Below the pieces are notes generated by a model, which had not been told where the DNA came from, searched no databases, and saw nothing but the letters and a program-made list of their open reading frames with translations. DNA of 64,000 nucleotides from Dromiciops gliroides (taxonomy: Eukaryota; Chordata; Mammalia; Microbiotheria; Microbiotheriidae), in contig NC_057861.1 in the NCBI RefSeq assembly GCF_019393635.1, positions 84,871,827 through 84,935,826 of the forward strand, read 5' to 3'. Both the position numbers and the translations under genes were made by a program. This document shows, piece after piece, positions 1 through 10,734 of the stretch. Every line of letters begins with the position of its first letter. Position 1 is the first letter of the stretch.

Positions 1-280
1 GAAAGATGGATAGATGGATAGAGAGACAGAGATGATAGAGATGATAGATTAATAGAAAGATAGATGAGTGGGTAGATAGGTAGATAGATAGAGAGAGATG
101 ACAGAGATAGATATGATAAATCAATAGATCAATAGATAGATGATAGATAGATATCTAGATAGATAGATAGATGGATGATAGATGATAGAGAAAGATATAG
201 ATGGATGGATGGATGGATGTGTGGGTGGGTGGTGGATAGGTAGAGATAGAGATGATGGATAGATAGAAAGATAGATAGAT

Positions 281-328
<48 letters not shown>
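1..328. repeat. (GATA)n/(GATG)n microsatellite
   Basis: Runs of GATA, GATG and AGAT units with imperfect interruptions fill the left edge and end in a pure (AGAT)n stretch near 290-328. The open frames here (Ser-Ile-Tyr-Leu repeats) are simple translations of the repeat and not genes. The array continues beyond the left edge. Confidence 0.95.
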
Positions 329-329
<1 letters not shown>

Positions 330-1500
330 CACACTCAGTTTGGGAGACTCTTTCAAGGGGAACAAAAGGCATCAAGGTTTTCCACTTTTCCATAGCCCCC
401 AAATAGGGGATTGGACTGGATTCGCATCCTGAACTCCAGGCTTCCTGATCCCACCCTGTGACCCCAGGATCATTGATTTTGAGATGGAGGGGACTTCAGA
501 TATCTGGGGGCTCACTGGGTCTTTAGAGAGGGAAGGGAGTTTAGAACAGGTGCTCTTAACCTGAGGTCCACATCTGTGGGTGGATTTCAGGATGTCTGTG
601 AACTTGAATGGGGAAAAAACCCACATCTTTATTTCAAGAGCACTGGTTTTCTTTGTAATCCTACATATTATGTTGTATGAATTGTAAAAACAAACCATGA
701 TTCTGAGAATGGGTCCTTCAGCTGCACCAGACTTTGAGCAGGATCTGTGATGCAAAAAATAAAGATAATCCTTCAGATCCAGAGACTCATGTGCAGAGGG
801 TTGCTAGTCTATGTTCTGGGGTCTGGGATTAGCTCTGCCAGGGAGGGAATAGCTTCTCAAAAAGTCTCTTTTGTCTAGATTCCATTCAGAGGTTGGGCTC
901 AGCCTAGAGTTTCTTTCTCTTACTCCCCCAAACTCCCCTAACCCTGGAATTTCTGCCCAGGTCTCTGTATCTCAAGAGGGGCAGTAACTCTGGCTCCCTG
1001 GACTAAGGTTCCAAAAGCGTTGGATCTCTCCTCCCTCCCTGAGCTGGGGTCATAAATCTCTGAGTGTCACTGCCTGCAGTTTTATTCAGCCTGTTCCTCA
1101 TGATGGCCTTGAATTTCTGACTGGGAGAATGGATTGCTCAGGAGGTGGGGCAGTTAGGGAAGAGGGGGTAAGAGCATGATGGATAGAGGGGCCTGAAAGG
1201 GAAAGAGGGTAACTAAGGGTAGATAGAGATCAAGGATCCCCTTCCCCAGAGCCTAAAGTGTTTCTCCCTCACACCTCCTCCATTCTTCCTTCCCCCCATA
1301 GGGCCTCCTGATCTAGGTGTCTGTGCCAGCTTGGGCCTCAGAGGGCATATGTCTAACAGAGCCGCCCCCCCCCCAGGAGCACTTCCTGTTTAAAAATACT
1401 TTGCTTCTTTTTCAATTTGTCATTCCAACTATTCTGGCTCCACAGGACACACACATATACCTCCCCTCTACTCACTCCTTTCCCTTCTAGAATAGGTTTG
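330..1500. other. Unique-looking sequence, no gene recognised
   Basis: No coding exon, known repeat or RNA gene was recognised. The stretch has ordinary base composition with a short C-run near 1364-1373. Old, decayed repeats may be present that cannot be identified by eye. Confidence 0.5.
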
Positions 1501-1523
1501 AGCCAAGTAGAAAGGAATCATGA

Positions 1524-1660
1524 GGGGGCAGCTAGGTGGCGCAGTGGATAAAGCACCCCCCCTGGATTCAGGAGGACCTGAGTTCAAATCTGGCCTCAGA
1601 CACTTGACACTTACTAGCTGTGTGACCCTGGGCAAGTCACTTAATCCCCAGTGCCCCACA

Positions 1661-1732
<72 letters not shown>

Positions 1733-1743
1733 GAAAGAAAGAG
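1524..1743 (+). repeat. tRNA-derived marsupial SINE with (GA)n tail
   Basis: This is a full-length copy: head gggggcagctaggtgg, an internal B-box-like GTTCAAATC, the segment tgtgtgaccctgggcaag, and an A-rich end that has grown into a (GA)n tract at about 1672-1740. It is flanked by a 13-bp near-perfect TSD (1511-1523 and 1744-1756, aaaggaatSatga, one mismatch). The family is the WSINE1/SINE1 type by memory, and all other copies called 'tRNA-SINE' here share this body. Confidence 0.93.
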
Positions 1744-1834
1744 AAAGGAATGATGAGATCTGATTGGAATGGTGAAGGGCATTGACTATAATGAATGAAG
1801 TAAACGCTTGGAGATGGGGCCCAGTTCTTGATCT

Positions 1835-1975
1835 CCATTTTTTTGTCTCCCTCATTAGACTGTGAATTCCTTGAGAGCAGCCACTGTCTTTTTGTCTTTC
1901 TTTGTATTCCCTGTTCTTAGCATAGTTCTTGGCACATAGTAAGCACTTAACCAGTGTTTATTGACTGCTTCTCAC
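1835..1975 (+). repeat. L2 LINE 3' end
   Basis: The typical L2 3' terminal text is readable: cattagactgtgaattccttgag, then ttggcacatagtaagcactta and tgtttattgactg. It is an old fragment. Confidence 0.85.
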
Positions 1976-2097
1976 CAGCTTGTATCCAATTCTCTCCTCT
2001 CTTTCTCTCATTTTCTTTAGGCCCCAGTTCCAAATTCCTTAGCTTTCTTTGAGCTTCAAAAACAATAATTTAATATCTTTCTTCCCCCTCTTCACTG

Positions 2098-2355
2098 AGT
2101 CAGTTGCTGTTATTCAGTCATTTCAGTTGCATCCAACCCTCTGTGACCCCATTTGGGATTTTCTTGGCAAAGATACTGGAGTGGTTTGCCATTTCCTTCT
2201 CCAGGTCATTTTACAGATGAGGAAACTGAGGCAAGCAGGATAAAGTGACTTGCCCAGGGTCACACAGCTACTAAGTATCTGAGGTCACATTTGAACTCAG
2301 GTTCTCCTGACTCCAGGCCTGACACTCTATCCTCTGTGCCACCTAGCTGATCCCT
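2098..2355 (-). repeat. tRNA-headed SINE with RTE/BovB-type tail
   Basis: Read on the minus strand it has a tRNA-like head (gctaggtgg..) followed by a 3' part related to BovB. On the plus strand the tail appears first as attcagtcatttcagttg, then ccatttgggattttcttgg and gagtggtttgccatttcc. This tail is what separates the family from the A-tailed tRNA-SINE. Related copies lie at about 5.4, 25.5, 39.7 kb (-) and 22.8, 29.8, 37.3, 56.2, 57.6, 61.5 kb (+). Confidence 0.88.
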
Positions 2356-2379
2356 AAGGTACTCTCCTTCCTTTCAGCA

Positions 2380-3700
2380 GTTCTTGAATCCCAATGCATG
2401 CCCTCATCTTGGGTGGCCTCAATACTCAGGTTGATGGCCCATTTGACAGTCTAGCTTCCTGGTTCATCAAACTCCTTGATTCTCATGATCTTCCCTTCAT
2501 GATCTATATCCCATGTTAAGCAAGTCACAATGCAGCTGGCCTGCACTCCTGAATCCATGCTCCCTTTTTCTTCCATTGTTCACACCTTGCTAATCTCCTG
2601 TCCTGAACCACCTTTTTCCTTTTGTTTTCAAGGCCCAGTGAATGCTATGGGCTGAAGTCAAGAAAACACCACCAGATCCACTACAAAGCCCTGACATCCT
2701 TTAATTGCTGTACTGCACTCCCTGTATTCATCGCTGATGGCATCCCTTTCCCACTCCCCACATCAGTTGTTCCACACCTTCTTCCCTCTGCTCATGGGCT
2801 CCACTCTATACTCAGCCCCTTCTCTCTCCGGAAATGGCCCTGCCTCCTACTTTACTAGGATTAAGGCCTGCTCCCTATTCTCTCCCTCTGCTCCAGAAGT
2901 CAACTACCCTTTACATCTTCATTCATTGGCTTCTTTTTGCTCCAGGCTTAGAAGATGAGGTGGTTTTTGTCCTTCCTAGCCAAGGCTAACTCTCCCACTT
3001 ATGATCTGGATATCACTCCCTCCTGTCTCCTCTGGGAGCTTTTTCCAATGATCATTTTCTCTCTTTTCTCTATCTCTTTCCATCCCTCTCTCTGTCCCTG
3101 TCTCTCTCCTCCTCTCTCTCTCCTCTCTCTTATTCTCTTTCTCTTTCTGTTTCTGTTTCTGTTTCTCTAGCTCTCTGACTTTCCCTGTCTCTGTCCCTGT
3201 CTCTCTTTTTCCTATTGTCTCTCTCATCTTTTAATTCTCCCTCCTTCATGCCTAAAAACACCAGACCTTCCCCTATCCTTTAAATATCTTTTCTTGACCC
3301 TGTTAACTCCTCATCCTATATTTCTGTTCTCTTTCACTTTTAGACAACTCTAAGAAAGAGGTGTCTGCTCACTGTCTTCCTTACAACCCATTTATATTTA
3401 CTTCCCTGTCCCTGGCAATCTGGCTTCTAATAGCACTGCTCTATTGAAATTGCTGCGTGCAATCACTGTATCACTCACCCCAATGTTGGTTTTTTCTCAG
3501 CCTTGATCCATCTCGATTTCTCCACAGCATTTGACACTGGTAATCACTCTCTCCTTGCTGAATTCTCTCTCTTTATTTTGCTATTCTCATTCTTGGTATC
3601 TTCCACCTGCCTGTATCCTCCTTCTTACTCTCCTTGATTGGTACATCTTCTTCCCTCTTGCCATCTAAATGTGATTTCTTGCAAGGCTCTTTCCTAGTGT
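2380..3700 (+). repeat. L2 LINE, central ORF2 region, decayed
   Basis: The sequence follows the L2 ORF2 text in order. Near 2955-3050 there is the block before the reverse-transcriptase domain (gaggtggtttttgtccttc, gccaaggctaactc). Near 3340-3430 comes the 'ctggcttct..actgctctattgaaattgct' region, and near 3510-3550 the 'LDLSAAFDT' equivalent (tccacagcatttgacactgg). A C/T-rich low-complexity run sits inside at 3050-3235. No open frame survives. Confidence 0.8.
3050..3235. repeat. (TCTC)n/(TTTC)n pyrimidine-rich low-complexity tract
   Basis: A CT-rich run with TCTG/TTTCTG units expanded inside the L2 copy. The charged minus-strand frame across it is a repeat translation. Confidence 0.85.
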
Positions 3701-3741
3701 CTGTCTATCTATCTGTGTGTGTTAAGCTGCATTATTTTTTT

Positions 3742-3879
3742 TTGCGGGGCAATGGGGGTTAAGTGACTTGCCCAGGGTCACACAGCTAGTAAGTGTCAAG
3801 AGTCTGAGGCCAGATTTGAACTCAGGTACTCCTGAATCCAGGGCCAGTGCTCTGTCCACTGCGCCACCTAGCTGACCCC
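3742..3879 (-). repeat. tRNA-SINE in the L1 A-tail
   Basis: Full-length minus-strand copy. The duplicated flank ctgcattattttttt appears at 3727-3741 and again from 3880, and it spans the end of the L1 TSD plus the L1 poly-A. The SINE therefore came after the L1. Confidence 0.9.
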
Positions 3880-4240
3880 CTGCATTATTTTTTTAATAAA
3901 AGTATTTTATTATTTTCCAGTTACATGTAGAGATAGTTTTCAACATTTGTTTTTATAAAATTTCCAGTTTCAAATTTTTCTCCCTCCCTCCCCTCTCTCC
4001 GCCCCCCCAAGACAGCAGGTAATCTGATATAGGTTATATATGTACAATAACATTAAACATATTTCTGCATTAGTCATGTTATAAGAGAAGAATCAGAGCA
4101 AAAAGAAAAAATCTCAAAAAGAAAAACAATGGCACCAAAGCCAAAAGAAATAGTATGGTTCAATCAGCATCCATATTCCACAGCTTTTTTTTTTTCTGGA
4201 TTTGGAGAGCCTTTTCTATCATGAGTCCTTTGGAACTTTC

Positions 4241-4416
4241 TTTTTTTGTTTGTTTGTTTTGTTTTTGTTCTTGTTTTTGTTTTGCGGGGCAATGGGAGTT
4301 AAGTGACTTGTCCAGGGTCACACAGCTAGTGTCAAGTGTCTGAGGCTGGATTTGAACTCAGGTACTCCTGAATCCAGGGCCAGTGCTTTATCCACTGTGC
4401 CACCTAGCTGCCCCCA
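4241..4416 (-). repeat. tRNA-SINE (first of a three-copy cluster)
   Basis: T/G-rich tail followed by the body gcggggcaatggg..cacctagctgccccc. The cluster of three copies (4241-4801) is bracketed by ggaactttctt at 4232 and 4802, so it entered the L1 as nested insertions at one site. Confidence 0.9.
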
Positions 4417-4472
4417 ATAGTCACATTTTCTCTTAGAACCTGGTCTTGGGAGTTTCCCAGTTGGGCACCTCC

Positions 4473-4616
4473 ATTTTTTTTGCAGGGAAATGGGGGTTAA
4501 GTGACTTGCCCAAGATCACACAGCTAGTAAGTGTCAAGTGTCTGAGGCTGGATTTGAACTCAGGAACTCCTGAATCCAGGACTGGTGTTTTATCCACTGT
4601 GCCACCTAGCCGCCCC
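4473..4616 (-). repeat. tRNA-SINE (second of cluster)
   Basis: Complete minus-strand copy. It is separated from its left neighbour by 56 bp of non-SINE sequence (4417-4472) and from its right neighbour by about 25 bp. Confidence 0.9.
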
Positions 4617-4640
4617 ATAAATATTCCTAGATTTTTTCTG

Positions 4641-4801
4641 GTTTTTTTGTTGTTTGTTTGTTTGTTTTTAAGGGCAATGGGGGTTAAGTGACTTGCCCAG
4701 GGTCACACAGCTAGTAAGTGTCAAGTGTCTGAGGCCGGATTTGAACTCAGGTACTCCTGAATCCAGGGCAGGTGCTTTATCCACTGCACCCTAGCTGCCC
4801 C
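4641..4801 (-). repeat. tRNA-SINE (third of cluster)
   Basis: Complete minus-strand copy with a (TTTG)n tail. It ends directly at the right-hand ggaactttctt repeat of the L1 target. Confidence 0.9.
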
Positions 4802-5397
4802 GGAACTTTCTTGTTCCATTGTATTGGTGAGAAGAATCTAGTCTATCCCAGTTGATCAACACACAATGTTGATGATATTATGTACAATGTTCTCCTGGTT
4901 CTGCTCATCTCCCTCATCATCAGTTCATGCAAGTCCTTCCAGGTTTCTCTGAACTCCTCCTGCTCATCATTTCTTACAGCACAATAGAATTCCATTACAT
5001 TCATATACCACAACTTGTTCAGCCATTTCCCAGTTGATGGGCAGCCCCTCAATTTCCAATTCCTTGCCACCACAAAAAGAGCATTAAGCTGCATTATTAA
5101 CATTTTCTCCATTATCTTCTTAAATTTAGATAATTAAGGAGACTCAAGCCATGATTTTTTAGCATTTGCCAGTTTTTGATATGGAAATGCTAACACTGAT
5201 AATTTAACAAGTGACTCTCATGAGCCTCCAGTATGCCCCTGCTTTTACCTAGCCCTTTCTCTCCTGGGATATGACCACAACCCTGGTTTAGGACTTCAAC
5301 ACCTCTTGCCAGATTATTAATATTATCAGCTTTCCTGTCTCTTATCTTTCCACTTGTCAATCTATCTTTCAAATAGCCATTAAAGTAATTATACACT

Positions 5398-5650
5398 AGT
5401 TGTTGAGTCCTTTCAGTCATGTCCAACTCTCCGTGATCCCATTTAGGGTTTTCTTGGCAAAAATACAGGAGTGGTTTGGGATTTCCTTCTCCAGCTCATT
5501 TTACAGATGAGGAAACTGAGGCAAACAGGATAAAGTCACTTGTCTGGGGTCACACAGCTACTAAGTGTCTGAGGCTGGATTTGAACTCAGGAAGATGAGT
5601 TTTCCTGACTCCAGGTCCGGCACTCTACCTGCTATGCTACCTAGCCACCC
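5398..5650 (-). repeat. tRNA-headed SINE with RTE/BovB-type tail
   Basis: The tail cctttcagtcatgtccaac, then gattccttctcc-like text and gaggaaactgaggcaaac, and a head ending ctacctagccaccc are readable. It is more diverged than the A-tailed SINEs. Confidence 0.87.
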
Positions 5651-5713
5651 TAATCATATCAGTACACAGACATTAGAGAGTCAAGTCACTCCTCTGTTCA
5701 AAAACTTTCCATA

Positions 5714-5874
5714 GGGACAGCTAGGTGGTACAGTGGATAGAGCACCGGCCCTGGAGTCAGGAGTACCTGAGTTCAAATCTGGCCTCAGACACTCGACACT
5801 TACTAGCTGTGTGACCCTGGGCAAGTCACTTAACCCCAACTGCCTCACTAAAAAAACAAAAACAAAACCAAAAA
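5714..5874 (+). repeat. tRNA-SINE
   Basis: Full-length plus copy with a tail of A and CA/CCA interruptions. An 11-bp TSD aacYttccata is seen at 5703-5713 and 5875-5885 with one mismatch. It inserted into the L2 copy that continues to the right. Confidence 0.92.
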
Positions 5875-5885
5875 AACCTTCCATA

Positions 5886-6930
5886 GCTCACTATAACCAA
5901 AAGCTCCTTAGCTTTGCCCTCCATAACCTGGATCCCACCAACCTTTACAAGAGTTTTATTTCATGTCATACCCTCTCACTTCCAAAGGTTTGTCATGCTG
6001 GGGTGGGAGTGGGGATAAGCTCCCACTCTCTATAAAATGCTCCAATAACATGCATCTCAAATAGCCTCTGACAACCGAAGCCCAACTCCTGGCCTTCTCG
6101 TGGTGGAACTGTTTTCACTAACAGGAGAAGGGGCGAAGGTGAGTCACTGGCTCCTTAAAACCAGTCACTTTGGCAGGTGGGGCTCGTTAGCCTTGGCAGG
6201 TAACCCGCCTAGGGGAAGGAACCCTGATTTTAAACCTCCACTGCCTTGTGGCTATACCCATATATGGGAAAGGCTTTGGGAGTTAACCCCGAGGAAAAAT
6301 CGGGAGTTGGAGTCCCTTAGGCAGTTGGATGTTGGACATCACATCCCTCTGGCAACTCCTGCGGCGGCACTGGTGCCAAACTGTATTGGCTCTGCCTCTC
6401 CTTTGGATCCACCAATGTCGCTGAGAGGTAAAACCTGCTGCATGGGCAACAGCTTGTTTTCCATATTGATCCACCCAGGCCAGTGCCCTGCAGAGGACAC
6501 TCCAGCTACTCCTCATGGGGTAGATACAACACAGGATGCGGCAATTACTGGTTATAAGTCACTCAGGAGCTTTGGCTCCCATATCGGACTGCACAGCCAC
6601 ACTGTGGCCTGTGGCTCTTCAAGGCGCTGATCCATGGTCATCCGAGACTGGTGGAGGCCTACTACTACCACTACCCTCTCACTCATTCCACATTCCAGCC
6701 AAACCAGACAGCTTGCTTTTCTCTGATGCCTCCAAACTATATCCCTCCTCTGGACATTCACATAGGGTATGCTCAACATCTAGAATACACTCCATCACCT
6801 CAGGTTGCTAAAAACTTTCTCTTCATTCAAGGCTCATCAGAGCCAAGGTTCAGATGCTGCCTCCTTGAAGCTTTCCTTGATCTCTATTTCCCTGATATGA
6901 AAGTATGTTCTCTCTCCTCAAATTTTCCTA
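5886..6930 (+). repeat. L2 LINE 3' region split by an insertion
   Basis: The left part (5886-5980) carries L2 text equivalent to 'ctccatggcctacaaggccctgcatg..ctcatctcctacc'. The right part (6672-6930) resumes with cattccagccaaaccagac, then the 'tggaatgcactcc' and 'gctgcctccttgaagctttcc' equivalents. The two parts are contiguous L2 once the insertion at 5981-6671 is skipped. Confidence 0.8.
5981..6671 (+). mobile_element. Unidentified 691-bp retroposed insertion in L2
   Basis: Bracketed by a perfect 12-bp TSD, taccctctcact, at 5969-5980 and 6672-6683. It has no tRNA-SINE, L1 or L2 features. The right end finishes in a short CTA/TAC repeat (ctactactaccac) and not poly-A, which is typical of RTE- or CR1-like LINEs. 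It holds more CpG dinucleotides than its surroundings and a 176-codon open frame at 6100-6630 with no family I recognise. It may be a truncated RTE-class element or a SINE-like derivative. The TSD is certain but the identity is not. Confidence 0.75.
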
Positions 6931-7084
6931 AAAGACTTGATCTAGACCTCCCCTTGTATTATAAATATCTCCATGTTATAGCTACCAATAGAGGGTATAG
7001 TCCTCAAGGAAATGGACAATATCTTTTTTTTTTTTAGGACTATATCTTTTTAAATTATTTTTAGTTCCCCGTGCCTAACACAGT

Positions 7085-7360
7085 GTCCTGAAAATAATGG
7101 GCACTTAATAGCTAGCATTTATATAGCATTTTAGGGTTTGCTAAGCACTTTACAAATATTATCTTATTTTGATCCTCACAACAACCCTGGGAGGTAGGTA
7201 CTATCATTATCCCGTTTTAGAGATGAGGAAACTGAGGCAGACAGAAGTTATATAACATGCCCAGGTTCACACAGCTAGTAAATGCCAGAGTCTGAATTTG
7301 AACTCAGGTCTTCCTGATTCCAAGTCTAGTGCTCTATCCAATGAGCCACTTAGCTGCCCT
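7085..7360 (-). repeat. MIR-type CORE-SINE
   Basis: Reads as MIR in reverse: gcactttacaaatattatct, cctcacaacaaccctgggag, gatgaggaaactgaggcag and cacacagctagtaaatg. Confidence 0.85.
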
Positions 7361-7789
7361 AATAGATATTCAATGAATAAATTAAGAGGTTTTCTGTTTT
7401 CTGACAAAGTGAATTGTCTTTAGATTGAACAGCATAAGGATAAAAATGGCTACTAGAGAGTTGATACCCAAGGTAAGTGTAGAAATAATAAGAGTATCTG
7501 GTTGCCCTTGATGAGTTAAAATCACTTGGCCCAGCTACACTACATGTAAGGATAATGAATGTTGCAGAAGACTGCAAACGTGTCAATCATTTATGTGTCA
7601 GTGAAAGACCATGGAAAACAAGAAAGTTCATGATGGACTGAATGAGGGAAAATATTATCCTGATTTTCTAAAGGAGAGAAAAAAGGGCCTGTAAACCCTA
7701 GGTAAGTGAGCTTGACTTTGCTGGCAAAATTCTAGAGTGTATTCTATTATAGAGTATATTCTAGAGTCAAAATGGGATAATTAGTGAAT

Positions 7790-8580
7790 ATCTAGAATCA
7801 AAAGTAATACAAAGTCAGTATGTCTACATCAAGAACCTCACACCCTGAAAATCTGCAGAAATTGCAAAAATTGGCAACAGTCAGTGTTGGAGGGATTATG
7901 GAAAGATAAACACACTAATACATTGTTGGTGGATCCGTGGAATGCTATAACCATTTTGGAAAGCAACTTGGAATCATTCAAATAAAGTGACTAAAATGTC
8001 TATATCCTTTGAACCAGAGACTCTATACTTGGCTTATACCCCAAGGAAGTCATCAGTAAGAAAAAAGTCACTATAATCCTCCAAAAAATTTAGAGCAGCA
8101 CTTTTTGTGATAGCTAAAATTTGAAAATAAAGTGAATGTCCATCAATTGGGAAATGGTTATACAAATTGTGGAACATTAATGTAATGGAATATTACTATA
8201 CTGTAAGAAATGATGGGGCAGCTAGGTGGTGCAGTGGATAGAGCACCAGCCCTGGAGTCAGGAGGACCTGAGTTCAAATCCGGCCTCAGACCTTTGACAC
8301 TTACTAGCTGTGTGACCCTAGGCAAGTCACCTAACCCCAATTGCCTCACAAAAAAAAAAAAAAAAAGAAATGATGTTTGATGAATACAGAAAAGAATGGA
8401 ATGATCTATATGAACTGATGCAGAGCGAAGTAACCAGAGCCAAGAAAACAATATACACAGTAACTACAATATAAATGGAAAGAATGATGATGCACTAAAA
8501 AGTCAAAAGGGAATGTAACAAAATTATAAAAATCAAACAGGACTCAAATAAAGAGATATGAGAAGACACTTCTAACCTAT
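7790..8580 (+). repeat. L1 ORF2 C-terminal/3' fragment with SINE insertion
   Basis: Follows the L1 ORF2 3' text: ttggagggattatgg, acattgttggtggatcc, accattttggaaagcaactt, ataccccaaggaag, aatgtccatcaattggg and ggaatattactat. After the SINE it continues as gatctatatgaactgatgcag and aaccagagccaag. Many substitutions and no open frame. Confidence 0.87.
8216..8364 (+). repeat. tRNA-SINE inside L1
   Basis: Full-length copy with an identical 11-bp TSD aagaaatgatg at 8205-8215 and 8365-8375. It interrupts the L1 3' region. Confidence 0.95.
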
Positions 8581-8684
8581 TCCTTTGTGAAGTTGGGAAG
8601 TCCATAGATATTAAACACAGCACATGGTTGTTGTTGGGGTTTTTTTGGGGGGGGGTTAAAACTTTTTATTAAAAATAGTAATTT

Positions 8685-8836
8685 GGGGGGCAGCTAGGTG
8701 GTGCAGTGGATAAAGCACCAGCCCTGGATTCAGGAGGACCTGAGTTCAAATCCACCCTCAGACACTTGACACTTACTAGCTGTGTGACCCTGGGCAAGTC
8801 ACTTAACCCTCATTGCCCTGCCCCCCCCCAAAATTT
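8685..8836 (+). repeat. tRNA-SINE
   Basis: Full-length plus copy with a C-run then A-rich end. Flanks aaaaatagtaattt (8671-8684) and aaaaagtaattta (8837-8849) are a probable TSD. Confidence 0.9.
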
Positions 8837-8894
8837 TAAAAAGTAATTTATAGCAAATTAACTTCATTTCTTTTTTTGATAGTCAAGTCAAATT

Positions 8895-9190
8895 TTTTTA
8901 AATTGTGAAGCACCTACTATGTTCCAAACACTGTGCTTAAAACTGGGGATTCAAAGAAAGGCAAAGAAAGGTCCCTACTTTCAAAGAGTTCAGTCTAATA
9001 GGGAAGACAGCAAATGACTACATATAAACAAGCAAGATGTAGACAGGATGAATTGGGGGTAGAGATAGCCTCAGAAGGAAAACCCTAAGATTAAGGAGGA
9101 CTGGGAAAGGGTTCTTATAGAAGATGGGATTTCAACTAAGACTTGAAGAAAGCTGCGAGACAGATGAGGCAGGAAAGCATTCCCAGCATG
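8895..9190 (+). repeat. Old mammal-wide interspersed repeat, family not named
   Basis: The text runs cacctactatgttccaaac, actgtgcttaaaactgggga, cctactttcaaagagttcag and gggatttcaactaagacttg. The same order recurs at about 17.9, 20.9, 40.7 and 41.1 kb, so it is a dispersed family. I cannot name it with confidence. Confidence 0.65.
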
Positions 9191-9199
9191 GGGGACAAC

Positions 9200-9530
9200 A
9201 TGTTGGAGGAACATCAAAGAAGTTGGCAACTTGAGATTCAAGAACATTTGGATCGATTGAAGGAATGGGGTAGATATTTTGCCTGAAGAAGAGGAGTCTC
9301 AGAGGGGACATAATAGCTGTCTTCAAAAATTCTGAAGGGTGAGAGGAGATTCATCCTACTTGGCAAGAGAAAACAGAAATAGGAGCCAAATGTTCAAGTT
9401 GCAAAGAGGCAAAGTTAGGCTTAATATCAGGAAAAATTGGCTAACAATTAGAACTCTTCAAGGGACTGCCTCTGGAGGTAACCCTCAGTGAAGGTCTTCA
9501 AAGAAGACCAAAATATGCCGAATGTGTTGG
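9200..9530 (+). repeat. L3/CR1-class LINE 3' region
   Basis: Matches the CR1/L3 3' text: ggggacataatagctgtctt, caaaaattctgaagggt, ggcttaatatcaggaaaaat and gactgcctctggaggtaacc. It is the reverse of the sequence seen at 61.2 kb, which supports both calls. Confidence 0.78.
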
Positions 9531-9539
9531 TGATCTTAT

Positions 9540-10325
9540 CTAAATTTTCTTTTAGCAAAGACTCAATCAGCCTTTCCCAAACTGAGCCCTAACACCATTG
9601 TTTCCTGAAGTGTGTATTGGATCGGAGTGTGGATGGCTCCATGTGGCCCGTCCCTGTGGTGCATAACTCAGAATCTACATTACATTTTCAGGACCAGGGA
9701 CCTCATGATCATAGGATGGAGCAATGTATGGAGTTTGTCCTAGGAAAATCCCAGGTCGCTGTGTTAATGTTGCATCCCTGATTGTCCAATAGGCAAAACA
9801 GAGTTTATCTCCAACATCTCACATGGAAACAAAGCTATTTCCCACCGATTGAGCCTCATAAACCATCAGCTATTACTCATCAGCCTTTGCCAGCTCGTAT
9901 AAGATGAGCCTGATGTTTTCCTTGCCGGAGGAACATTGTATTCCAACTTCATTCTGTCCTGAGAGCTGCCCCTGCAAGGGTGGGAAAACTCCCAACTTCC
10001 AGGCTGATCTCCTCTAGCCCAAGGAAAAATCAGACTACTCTTCCTGACACTTTCTGACAAGAGCTAGGGTAGAGAAGGCAGTGTGGTGCAAGAGAAAGAT
10101 ACCCCAATAGGGACATAAAGACCCAAGTCCAACAATTCCATTTGACAAACATTGATTGAGGATCGACTATTTGCAGGGCCCAAAGCATAGACATAGGAGA
10201 CAAGACTTGAACCCAAACCCTTTGACTTCAGAGTCAAGGCTCTTTCCACTCTACCGCTCTTTAGAAACTTCATGTCTAGTATGGGAATGAGATGTAAATA
10301 CAGAGAACTATAATACATGACAATG
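9540..10325. other. No gene or clear repeat recognised
   Basis: Ordinary, apparently unique sequence. A short SINE-like tail (cttgaacccaaaccc..ctctaccgctc) near 10205-10260 may be an old MIR-type remnant. No exon is supported. Confidence 0.45.
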
Positions 10326-10340
10326 TAGAAGTACATTAGG

Positions 10341-10471
10341 AAGTGCATAAAGCACCAGCCTCAGAGTCAGGAGGACCTGAGTTCAAATCTAGCCCTAGAC
10401 ATTTACTAGCTGCATGACCCTGGACAAGTCACTTAATCCCTATTACCTCCCCTCACCAAAAAAAAAAATAG
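10341..10471 (+). repeat. 5'-truncated tRNA-SINE
   Basis: It lacks the gggcagctaggtgg head and begins at the ataaagcacc part. It is flanked by an identical 13-bp TSD gaagtacattagg (10328-10340, 10472-10484), so the truncation happened at insertion. Confidence 0.92.
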
Positions 10472-10734
10472 GAAGTACATTAGGGAGGTAAACAAAGTGC
10501 TGGGGAGAGAGATAATTACTAGAGGAAGTAACCAGGGACAGCTTCTTGAAGGGGATATTTGACCTGGGTTCAAATCCTGGCTCTGCTACTTACCACTTAC
10601 CCCTTACCACTAAAATTCTCTAGCATCAAGGCACGAGAGTGGCCCTGGGTTCTCAAAGACTGCTTCTAGATTAGCACAAGTTCTAGCCAGTTCTAGAAGC
10701 TGGAAAAGTCTCAACTGTGGGCCAGTGATGATCA

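Larger units (their letters stand above)
3737..5083 (-). repeat. 5'-truncated L1 3' end, interrupted by four SINEs
   Basis: On the minus strand the right part (4843-5083) encodes the C-terminal L1 ORF2 region. Readable words include FVVARNWKLRGCPSTG and NKLWYMNVMEFYCAV, which match the L1 segment that in human reads 'AKTWNQPKCPS..KMWHIYTMEYYAAIKN'. The 3'UTR runs leftwards to a T-run at about 3880-3894 (the A-tail). The whole copy is bracketed by an identical 15-bp TSD, ttaagctgcattatt, at 3722-3736 and 5084-5098. One SINE sits in its A-tail and three more within it. Confidence 0.88.

Noticed and set aside
1524-1670. tRNA gene-like A/B-box sequence
   Set aside because: The B-box-like GTTCAAATC is part of the SINE head present dozens of times; no copy folds into an intact tRNA with acceptor stem.
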